This document shows, in pieces, positions 1 to 6,098 of a stretch of 15,157 bases of DNA. Each line of letters begins with the position of its first letter. The stretch's first letter is position 1. Below the pieces are notes generated by a model, which was not told the DNA's origin, ran no database searches, and worked only from the letters and a program-made list of their open reading frames with translations. The position numbers were made by a program, and so were the translations under genes. Source of the stretch: an uncultured Tepidimonas sp. (GTDB lineage: Bacteria > Pseudomonadota > Gammaproteobacteria > Burkholderiales > Burkholderiaceae_C); assembly GCA_937949455.1 (NCBI GenBank), contig CALEDU010000246.1, positions 1 to 15,157 on the forward strand. The letters run 5' to 3'.

Positions 1-1
1 C

Positions 2-802
2 GACCGCCTGCACACGCCCACCCTGTCCGCCATCGCTTTGGGTGCCGCCTTGCTGGCCGGCTGCGCCAGCGGCCCCGACAAGGACGTCACCGCCGGCTGG
101 AGCCCCAACAAGCTCTACGCCGAAGCCATGGACGAGCGCGCAGCCGGCAACTACGACAAAGCCATACAGTACTTCGAAAAGCTCGAAGGACGGGCTGCCG
201 GTACCCCGCTGGCGCAACAGGCCCAACTGGAAAAGGCTTATGCCCACTACAAAAATGGTGAGCAAGCCCAGGCCATCGCTGCGCTGGACCGCTTCATCAA
301 GCTGCACCCGGCCAGCCCTGCCCTGGATTACGCCCTCTATCTCAAAGGTTTGGTCAATTTCAACGACAAGCTGGGCTTGTTTGGCTTCATCTCGCAGCAG
401 GACCTCTCCGAGCGGGACCAGAAGGCGGCCAAAGAGTCCTTCGAGGCTTTCAAGGAACTGGTCGAGCGCTTCCCCGACTCGCGCTACGCCCCTGATGCGC
501 GCCAACGGATGACCTACATCGTCAACTCCCTGGCGCAGTCCGAGGTACATGTCGCCCGCTACTACTACCGGCGCGGAGCTTACGTGGCCGCGATCAACCG
601 CGCTCAAGCGGCTTTGAAGGACTACCCCAACGCCCCTGCAGCGGAAGAAGCGCTCTACATTCTGATGAAGTCGTACGAAGCGCTGGACATGCCCGACCAG
701 GCGCGGGATGCCCGCCGCGTGCTGGAAGCCAACTTTCCTGCCAGTGCTTTCCTCACCCAAGGCTTTCGGCGCGACAGCGGCCCGTGGTGGAAACTCTGGT
801 GA
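2..802 (+). CDS. bamD: Outer membrane protein assembly factor BamD (5'-truncated by window edge)
   Basis: BamD is a periplasmic lipoprotein of the BAM complex, which with BamA inserts beta-barrel proteins into the outer membrane. The frame stays open to the window edge, so the true start lies upstream; the TTG at 38 falls inside the signal peptide and is unlikely to be the start. The visible N-terminus is a hydrophobic signal-peptide core ending in a lipobox (LAGC) whose acylated Cys is encoded at 62-64. The mature part, about 246 residues, is the usual BamD length and is helical with TPR-type repeats: paired motifs such as YDKAIQYFEKLE, AQAIAALDRFIKLHP, FKELVERFPDSRYAPDAR and AAINRAQAALKDYPNAPA. 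It ends 60 nt before the convergent rplI, with a shared terminator between them. Family assignment is firm; only the first few residues are missing. Confidence 0.93.
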   Translation, partial: DRLHTPTLSAIALGAALLAGCASGPDKDVTAGWSPNKLYAEAMDERAAGNYDKAIQYFEKLEGRAAGTPLAQQAQLEKAYAHYKNGEQAQAIAALDRFIKLHPASPALDYALYLKGLVNFNDKLGLFGFISQQDLSERDQKAAKESFEAFKELVERFPDSRYAPDARQRMTYIVNSLAQSEVHVARYYYRRGAYVAAINRAQAALKDYPNAPAAEEALYILMKSYEALDMPDQARDARRVLEANFPASAFLTQGFRRDSGPWWKLW

Positions 803-809
803 CCGCAAA

Positions 810-834
810 AAAGGCCGCCTGCGGGGCGGCCTTT
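810..834. terminator. Bidirectional intrinsic terminator between bamD and rplI
   Basis: A perfect 10-bp inverted repeat (AAAGGCCGCC at 810-819 and GGCGGCCTTT at 825-834) encloses a 5-nt loop. A run of A precedes it (807-812) and T follows it, so it forms a G+C-rich stem with a short U tract on either strand. It lies in the 60-nt gap between the converging bamD and rplI stops and can end both transcripts. The T tract on the plus side is short (three T), so efficiency for bamD may be moderate. On the minus strand the A run reads as six U. Confidence 0.8.
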
Positions 835-862
835 GGGTGTGCGGACAGAAACGCCTGAGGAA

Positions 863-1315
863 TCAGACGGTTTCGCCCAACACCTGGACGTTGACGTCGA
901 CCACCACGTCGGTGTGCAGCGCCACCGATACCGTGTAGTCGCCCACCATCTTGAGCACGCCGTTGGGCATACGGACCTGGGCCTTGGCGACCGGGTAGCC
1001 AGCTTTGGTCAGCTCTGCGGCGATGTCGTGATTGGTGACCGAACCGAACAAACGGCCGTCCACACCGGCTTTCTGCGACAGCTTGATGGTCAGCCCAGCG
1101 AGCTTTTCGGCAAGCGCCCGCGCCTCGGCCAGCTTGGCGGCAGCAGCCTTTTCGAGCTCGGCCCGGCGCGCCTTGAACTCGTCGATGGCCGACTGCGTCG
1201 CCCGGCGTGCGCGGCCGGTTGGAATGAGAAAGTTGCGGGCATAGCCGTCTTTGACCTTGACGATGTCGCCCAGGTTGCCCAGGTTGACGACCTTGTCGAG
1301 CAGGATGACTTGCAT
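863..1315 (-). CDS. rplI: 50S ribosomal protein L9
   Basis: L9 binds 23S rRNA near the base of the L1 stalk and helps hold reading frame. The 150-residue product has the full family length. Its N-terminal domain opens with [19 protein letters not shown] and the conserved GYARNFLIP segment, followed by a long charged connecting helix (about residues 45-80) and the C-terminal RNA-binding domain with GRLFGSVTN and the ending [11 protein letters not shown] good Shine-Dalgarno AAGGAG (complement of 1325-1330) lies 9 nt before the ATG and touches the rpsR stop codon, so translation is probably coupled. It is the last gene of the rpsF-priB-rpsR-rplI operon, ending at the shared hairpin terminator. 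Confidence 0.97.
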   Translation of the reverse strand: MQVILLDKVVNLGNLGDIVKVKDGYARNFLIPTGRARRATQSAIDEFKARRAELEKAAAAKLAEARALAEKLAGLTIKLSQKAGVDGRLFGSVTNHDIAAELTKAGYPVAKAQVRMPNGVLKMVGDYTVSVALHTDVVVDVNVQVLGETV

Positions 1316-1329
1316 GTTCTCGGACTCCT

Positions 1330-1608
1330 TCAGACGCGGTGCTGGTCGCTGTACGGCAGCAGCGCCAGGAAGCGCGCACGCTTGATGGCGGTGGCAACCT
1401 GGCGCTGATAGATGGCGCGGGTGCCGGTCAGGCGGGCGGGGATGATCTTGCCGTTTTCGGCGATGAAGTCCTTCAAGGTATCGACGTCCTTATAGTCGAC
1501 TTCCTCGACGCCGGTGACGGTGAAGCGGCAAAACTTCTTGCGCTTGAACAGCAGGTTGTTGCTGGGGCGCTTGGGGCGATTGCCCTGATTGCGTTGCGGT
1601 GCAGCCAT
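1330..1608 (-). CDS. rpsR: 30S ribosomal protein S18
   Basis: S18 is a small basic protein of the 30S platform that binds together with S6. The 92-residue product carries the diagnostic core: a basic N-terminus, KRKKFCRF, then [18 protein letters not shown], the IPARLTGT loop and the helix [19 protein letters not shown]. This is the normal length with a beta/gamma-proteobacterial N-terminal extension. A Shine-Dalgarno-like AGGAAA overlaps the priB TAG stop about 8 nt before the ATG, and the gap to priB is 9 nt, which points to coupled translation. The gap to rplI is 14 nt. S18 and its binding partner S6 are encoded in the same operon, as in most bacteria. Confidence 0.97.
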   Translation of the reverse strand: MAAPQRNQGNRPKRPSNNLLFKRKKFCRFTVTGVEEVDYKDVDTLKDFIAENGKIIPARLTGTRAIYQRQVATAIKRARFLALLPYSDQHRV

Positions 1609-1617
1609 GATGGTTTC

Positions 1618-1935
1618 CTAAATCGACTTGAAATCCTGGATGTGGAACACGACCCCGTTGCCGCGGCGCGCAGCAGCCAAAAACCCTGCACACCACAGCG
1701 CAGTCCCCAACGGCTGGACGGCGAGCCGTTCGGCATCGGTGCCAAACGCGACCGCCTTCAGACGCAATGCGACGCGCCTGGTTTGGCCGAATTCGGTCTG
1801 CTCGGATGCATGCTCCAACAGCACATCCAGTGCAGGGATACCAGCCGGGGTGTAGCGCATGGCTGCACACTGGGCGAGCGTAGCCATGAGTACCAGGCGG
1901 TTGACGGGTGACGTGGTCGCCCCTGCTGGGGTCAA
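1618..1935 (-). CDS. priB: Primosomal replication protein N (PriB)
   Basis: PriB is a small single-stranded-DNA-binding OB-fold protein that works with PriA and DnaT to restart replication at stalled forks. The 105-residue product fits the family: the segment [12 protein letters not shown] resembles the start of Escherichia coli PriB (TNRLVLSGT), and [13 protein letters not shown] and the closing [11 protein letters not shown] fit the same fold. Position between rpsF and rpsR is classical. The reading frame offers a TTG start at 1933-1935 that overlaps the rpsF TGA stop (TTGA), with AGGAAG seven nt upstream. No ATG exists in frame before the conserved NRLVL segment, so TTG is the likely start. 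Sequence identity to enterobacterial PriB is low; context makes the call strong. Confidence 0.9.
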   Translation of the reverse strand: MTPAGATTSPVNRLVLMATLAQCAAMRYTPAGIPALDVLLEHASEQTEFGQTRRVALRLKAVAFGTDAERLAVQPLGTALWCAGFLAAARRGNGVVFHIQDFKSI

Positions 1936-2294
1936 GCGGCGGCTTCCTGTTGCATCTTGCGGGCCTCCTCCCGCTCGACGGCCCTCATCATGGCCGACGG
2001 GCCGGTCTCGGCCTTTTTCTTCTGGACCACCAGATGACGCAGGACGGCGTCGTTGAAGCGGAAGGCGTGCTCGAGCTCGTTCATGACCTCCTGCCCGGCC
2101 TCGATGTTGAGGCAGAGATAGTGGGCCTTGGACAGCTTGTTGATCTGGTAGGCCAGCTGGCGACGACCCCAGTCTTCGACACGGTGGATGGTGCCGCCGC
2201 CGGCCGTGATCATGCTCTTGTAGCGCTCCAGCATAGCGGGCACCTGCTCGCTCTGATCCGGGTGGATCAGCATGACGATTTCATAGTGACGCAT
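1932..2294 (-). CDS. rpsF: 30S ribosomal protein S6
   Basis: S6 binds 16S rRNA as a heterodimer with S18. The 120-residue product starts [18 protein letters not shown] and carries the family signatures: [37 protein letters not shown], and [17 protein letters not shown] followed by a short charged tail. An in-frame extension to 2372 exists, but the start at 2294 is chosen because it gives the family N-terminus and follows an AAGGAG ribosome binding site by 5 nt. It is the first gene of the operon and overlaps priB by the TTGA stop/start. The promoter is about 65 nt upstream. Confidence 0.97.
   Translation of the reverse strand: MRHYEIVMLIHPDQSEQVPAMLERYKSMITAGGGTIHRVEDWGRRQLAYQINKLSKAHYLCLNIEAGQEVMNELEHAFRFNDAVLRHLVVQKKKAETGPSAMMRAVEREEARKMQQEAAA
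1943..1948 (-). promoter_or_regulatory. Ribosome binding site supporting the TTG start of priB
   Basis: On the minus strand this reads AGGAAG, seven nt before the TTG at 1933-1935 and inside the last codons of rpsF. With no other plausible start codon in the first part of priB, it decides the start and implies translational coupling to rpsF. Confidence 0.55.
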
Positions 2295-2299
2295 GGACT

Positions 2300-2305
2300 C
2301 TCCTT
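2300..2305 (-). promoter_or_regulatory. Ribosome binding site of rpsF
   Basis: AAGGAG on the minus strand, 5 nt before the ATG at 2292-2294. It decides between this start and the longer in-frame extension up to 2372. Confidence 0.8.
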
Positions 2306-2357
2306 GTGGAACAACTGCCACCCCCGCGTCAACTGGAGTGTGGCAAGGAAGCCCATT

Positions 2358-2388
2358 ATTATAGCGGGTCACCCCATGGCGAGCGCAA
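2358..2388 (-). promoter_or_regulatory. Sigma-70-type promoter of the rpsF-priB-rpsR-rplI operon
   Basis: On the minus strand a perfect TATAAT (-10) lies at 2358-2363 with a TTGCGC -35-like hexamer at 2383-2388, spacing 19 nt, slightly longer than the optimal 17. The rpsF start is about 64 nt downstream of the -10. The TAA stop of the upstream symporter gene (2359-2361) is part of the -10 hexamer. The -10 is convincing in such G+C-rich DNA; the -35 is weak. Confidence 0.65.
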
Positions 2389-4440
2389 GCGGCGCACCCA
2401 AGCGCGCCGCTGCGCCGAAGGCGCTGGGGTCAGCAAGCTGACGACGACCGTGACTGCCAGCCCGACTGGGACGCCAAACACCCCCGCCGCGATGGGCTGA
2501 ATGTCCCACCACAGGCGCGGCTCGCCAGTCAAGCCCAGCGCCGCCCGCAACCACGGCTGTGTCGTAGCCATGTAGTAGAGGGTGATCGACAGCCCTGCCG
2601 CCATACCCGCCACAGCCCCCGGCCCATTGGCCCGAGACCAGAAAATGCCCAGCACCAATGCGGGAAAGAAGGCGGCAGCCGCCAAGGAAAACGCCGCGGA
2701 GACCAGGAAAAGAATGTCCGCCGGCTTCTGCGCCGCGATGTAAGCGGCAAGCAAGGCTACCACGAGCAATAGCACCTTGGACAGGGTGACGTGACGCGCC
2801 GTCCCAGCGGTCGGATCGAGGGTCTTGTAGTACACGTCGTGGCTCAGCGCACTGGTGATGGCCAGCAACAGACCATCGGCCGTCGACAGCGCAGCGGCCA
2901 ACCCCCCGGCCGCCACCAGGCCGGCCACGACGTAAGGCAAGCCTGCGATTTCGGCGGCGGCCAGGACGATGATATCGGGACCAATGGTGATTTCGCCCAA
3001 CTGGAGCACCCCGTCGCGGTTGATGTCGCGCACCGACAGCAGGCCGGAATCGACGCGACTCCAGGCGCTCACCCAATTGGGCAAAACATCGAACGAGGTG
3101 CCCACCAGGCTGCTGAGCACCTCGAACTTCACCATCACGGCCAGCGCCGGCGCCGTCAGGTACAACAGCGCGATGAAGCCCGCCCCCCATGCCACCGACT
3201 GTCGGGCCTGGCGCACACTGGGAACGGTGTAGAAGCGCACCAGCAAATGGGGCAAGGCCGCGGTCCCCACGACCAGACAGAACACCAGCGCCAGGAAATT
3301 GCGGCGGGCGGGTGCCCCCCCGGCCTGCGATCCGTCCTCGGCGATGTCCAGCGCATAAGGGCGCGCCTGGGGGGGTATCCCCCCGAGCGCGGTGGTTTTG
3401 GCTTGTGCCTGCTCGAGCTGGCGCGACCACAGCGCGCGCGCAGCGGCCTCGTCGCGTGGCAGGCGCGACAGTTGCCGCTCGGCCTCGGCAATGTCCGCTG
3501 GATCACCGCCGTGGCGGCGCAGCGCCTCGATGTGGCGCTCGGCCTCGGCTCGCTCTCGCTCCAGGGCCGCGGCTGGGTCACGCAAACGCTCCCGCAGCAC
3601 ATGGGCCTGATGAGCCCAAATTCGCTGCACATGGACCTCCTGTGGACTCTCGGCCAGGGCATGCTCGCGCTCGGTGACTTTTTGCAGTTGCATGCCATAG
3701 GTGAGCTGAGGCACGGGCCAGCCGGTTTGCTTGACGGACAGCCAAACCACTGGGGTGACATAGGCCAGGATCAAGACGATGTATTGGGCCACCTGCGTCC
3801 ATGTCACAGCCCGCATCCCCCCCAGAAAGGAGCAGACCAAAATACCTCCCAGGCCGAGAAACACCCCCACTTCGAAGGCCAGACCCGTCAGTCGGGAGGT
3901 GATCAGGCCCACCCCGTAAATCTGCGCCACCAGGTAGATGAACGAACACAACAACAGCGCAAACACCCCCAGCAACCGCGGCACGGGGCCGCCGTAGCGC
4001 TCGGCCAGAAAATCCGGAATGGTGAATTGCCCGAAGCGCCGAAGGTATGGGGCCAGGAACAAGGCCACCAACACGAAGCCACCCGTCCAGCCCAACAGAA
4101 AGGCCAAACCACCAAAGCCCTGCAGGTAAAGCGTGCCCGCCAGCCCCAGAAAGGAAGCTGCTGACAGCCAATCCGCTGCCAGCGCCATGCCGTTGTAAAA
4201 CGCCGGCACGCGCCGCCCGGCTACGTAATACTCGACGGGGTCGATGGTGCGGGCAAGGATGCCGATCGTCGCATAGACGGCCAGGGTTCCGAGCAGGAAG
4301 GACAGACCTATGGCGCTCTTGGACCAGCCCAGGCGCTCCAGCAGCCCCAGCAGCAGCACGAAACCTATAAATCCCAAGGTGAAACGCCAGTACAGGCGAT
4401 CGAGCAATGGGCGAAGGGTGGAATCGGGCGACGCAGACAT
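2359..4440 (-). CDS. Sodium:solute symporter, VC_2705/ActP-like, with charged insert
   Basis: A secondary transporter of the SSS (SLC5) family, most like the VC_2705 and acetate-permease (ActP) branch; it probably imports a short carboxylate with Na+. From ATG 4440 it has 693 residues and over ten hydrophobic helices. Family landmarks: [31 protein letters not shown] near residues 69-99 (read from two adjoining segments), [14 protein letters not shown] near 138-151, [20 protein letters not shown] near 516-535. Two oddities are present: a charged, probably coiled-coil insert of about 130 residues (roughly 250-379) between helices, and an EF-hand-like loop [12 protein letters not shown] (472-483). 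A longer GTG start at 4503 is possible, but it would nearly abut the divergent DUF294 gene and leave no promoter room. The small DUF4212 partner subunit usual for VC_2705 members is absent here. The substrate is inferred, not shown. Confidence 0.87.
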   Translation of the reverse strand: MSASPDSTLRPLLDRLYWRFTLGFIGFVLLLGLLERLGWSKSAIGLSFLLGTLAVYATIGILARTIDPVEYYVAGRRVPAFYNGMALAADWLSAASFLGLAGTLYLQGFGGLAFLLGWTGGFVLVALFLAPYLRRFGQFTIPDFLAERYGGPVPRLLGVFALLLCSFIYLVAQIYGVGLITSRLTGLAFEVGVFLGLGGILVCSFLGGMRAVTWTQVAQYIVLILAYVTPVVWLSVKQTGWPVPQLTYGMQLQKVTEREHALAESPQEVHVQRIWAHQAHVLRERLRDPAAALERERAEAERHIEALRRHGGDPADIAEAERQLSRLPRDEAAARALWSRQLEQAQAKTTALGGIPPQARPYALDIAEDGSQAGGAPARRNFLALVFCLVVGTAALPHLLVRFYTVPSVRQARQSVAWGAGFIALLYLTAPALAVMVKFEVLSSLVGTSFDVLPNWVSAWSRVDSGLLSVRDINRDGVLQLGEITIGPDIIVLAAAEIAGLPYVVAGLVAAGGLAAALSTADGLLLAITSALSHDVYYKTLDPTAGTARHVTLSKVLLLVVALLAAYIAAQKPADILFLVSAAFSLAAAAFFPALVLGIFWSRANGPGAVAGMAAGLSITLYYMATTQPWLRAALGLTGEPRLWWDIQPIAAGVFGVPVGLAVTVVVSLLTPAPSAQRRAWVRRLRSPWGDPL

Positions 4441-4565
4441 GGCACTGGGGCGTGGCAACGGTTTGATGCAACGCAAAGCCGTGATGGGGTCATTGTCCGT
4501 CACAAACCGCCAAGGTGTAGCATGCCATGGTCGCGATTTATGTTCTAGCCTGGGTCAACCCTGCC
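4441..4565. promoter_or_regulatory. Divergent intergenic region between symporter and DUF294 gene
   Basis: This 125-bp stretch separates the two chosen starts and must hold promoters for both directions. On the plus strand TTGTCC (4493-4498) and TGTAGC (4516-4521) are 17 nt apart, a weak sigma-70 fit; it would place the transcript start upstream of ATG 4566. No convincing minus-strand promoter or operator repeat was seen. Confidence 0.3.
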
Positions 4566-6029
4566 ATGCACACACCCCATGACGCGCAAGCGGTCGACGA
4601 TTCCATTCCACTGGTCACCCTGCCGGTGAGGGCCTTGCTGCGACGTTCCCCGGTGACCGTGCCTCCCGATCTGCCCATCCAGGCGACCGCACGGATCATG
4701 CGCGAGCACCGGATTTCGTCGGTGCTGTTGGCCCGCGACGACGGGGGCTTGGTCGGTCTGGTGACGGACCGGGACTTGCGCAACCGCGTGCTGGCCGAGG
4801 GGCTGGACCCCGCGCGCCCCGTGATCGAGATCGCCACCACCGCGCTGCAAACGGTGGACATCGGGGACCATGCTTTCGATGCGCTGCTGCTCATGGCCCG
4901 CCTGAACATCCACCATGTGCCGGTGATGGACGGGCAAACGGTGGTCGGCGTCATCTCCAGCACCGACTTGCAACAGCAACAGAGCAACTCCGCCGTCAAT
5001 CTGGCCGGTGCCATCTACCGGCAAGAATCCGTAGAAGAGCTGGTGGCCACCGCCAGCCGCATCGGTCGGCTCCAGCGGCAACTGGCTGCAGCCAGCACCA
5101 GCGCACACGCCACGGGGCGCATTGTCTCGGCGATGACCGATGCCCTGACCTCGCGCCTGCTGCAGCTGGCTGAGGCCCAATACGGCCCGCCCCCCGTCCC
5201 CTATGCCTGGGTGGCCGCCGGATCGCAGGGACGCAACGAACAGACGGCCAAATCCGACCAGGACAACTGCCTGGTTCTGGACGATCGCTACGACCCCGCG
5301 GCGCATGGTGCCTATTTCGAGACGCTGGCGCGCTTTGTATGCGACGGGCTCAACGCCTGCGGCTACATCTACTGCCCTGGCGAGATGATGGCGGTCACCG
5401 ACACCTGGCGGCAGCCGCTGGCCCGTTGGCGCGAATATTTCCAGACCTGGATCGAACGCCCTGAGCCCAAAGCCTTGATGCTGACCAGCGTCTTTTTCGA
5501 CCAGCGCTTCGTGTACGGCGATCGGGCGCTGCTCGACACCTTGCGCGCCGAAGTGTTGCAGCGCACACCTGGACAGCGGATCTTTCTGGCGCATATGGTG
5601 GGCAATGCGCTGACCCATCAACCGCCGCTGGGATGGCTGGGGGGGATCAACACCATCCGGCGCGGGGAGCATGAAGGCACGGTGGACCTCAAGCACACGG
5701 GTATCGTGCCCATCATCGACCTGGCGCGCATCTATGCACTGGCTGGGGGTATTGCTGCGGTCAGCACGCGCGAGCGCTTGCAGGCGGCGGCCAGCAGCGG
5801 CGAGATCAGCGCCGAGCGCACACGCGACCTGATCGATGCGCTGGAGTTTTTGAGCGGACTGCGCATCCAGCACCAGGCCCGCCTGATGGCCGATGGTCAG
5901 GCCGCAGACAATTACCTGCGACTCGATGAACTCTCGGAGCTGGAACGGCGCCATCTCAAAGATGCCTTTGGCGTCGTGAAGGATTTGCAGAGCGTGCTGG
6001 AAAAGCGCTACCTTGCGGGGCGCTTCTGA
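4566..6029 (+). CDS. CBS-domain/DUF294 putative nucleotidyltransferase
   Basis: A cytoplasmic regulator-like protein with a pair of CBS domains (about residues 20-142), then a GlnD-type nucleotidyltransferase core and a C-terminal DUF294 helical domain (about 317-485). The first CBS carries RISSVLLARDDGGLVGLVTDRDL, split here as RISSVLLARDD and GLVGLVTDRDL; the second HHVPVMDGQTVVGVISSTDL. The transferase motif AGSQGRNEQTAKSDQDN (218-233, GS...DxD type) is intact, so catalysis is plausible; the substrate is unknown. Many family members have an N-terminal cyclic-nucleotide-binding domain, which is missing here. The ATG at 4566 is preferred to 4527 because it leaves space for divergent promoters, although 4527 has a weak AAGGTG upstream. 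It is divergent from the symporter, a common pairing, and may control transport in response to adenylate or nucleotide levels; that role is inference. Confidence 0.85.
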   Translation: MHTPHDAQAVDDSIPLVTLPVRALLRRSPVTVPPDLPIQATARIMREHRISSVLLARDDGGLVGLVTDRDLRNRVLAEGLDPARPVIEIATTALQTVDIGDHAFDALLLMARLNIHHVPVMDGQTVVGVISSTDLQQQQSNSAVNLAGAIYRQESVEELVATASRIGRLQRQLAAASTSAHATGRIVSAMTDALTSRLLQLAEAQYGPPPVPYAWVAAGSQGRNEQTAKSDQDNCLVLDDRYDPAAHGAYFETLARFVCDGLNACGYIYCPGEMMAVTDTWRQPLARWREYFQTWIERPEPKALMLTSVFFDQRFVYGDRALLDTLRAEVLQRTPGQRIFLAHMVGNALTHQPPLGWLGGINTIRRGEHEGTVDLKHTGIVPIIDLARIYALAGGIAAVSTRERLQAAASSGEISAERTRDLIDALEFLSGLRIQHQARLMADGQAADNYLRLDELSELERRHLKDAFGVVKDLQSVLEKRYLAGRF

Positions 6030-6098
6030 GGGTCGGCTGGACACGCAGTCAATGCCCCCGCCCTGCCAGGGCCATCCTGAGCGGGCCGCCCATGGGCC

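Noticed and set aside
4501..4565. Longer starts: GTG 4503 for the symporter and ATG 4527 for the DUF294 gene
   Set aside because: Together they would leave about 23 bp between divergent genes, too little for two promoters, and the added residues do not resemble family N-termini. A single longer start cannot be excluded.
6088..6097. Palindrome GCCCATGGGC between the converging DUF294 and exonuclease-fusion genes, considered as a terminator
   Set aside because: A perfect palindrome without a loop or a flanking U tract cannot act as an ordinary intrinsic terminator. No convincing terminator was found in 6030-6098.
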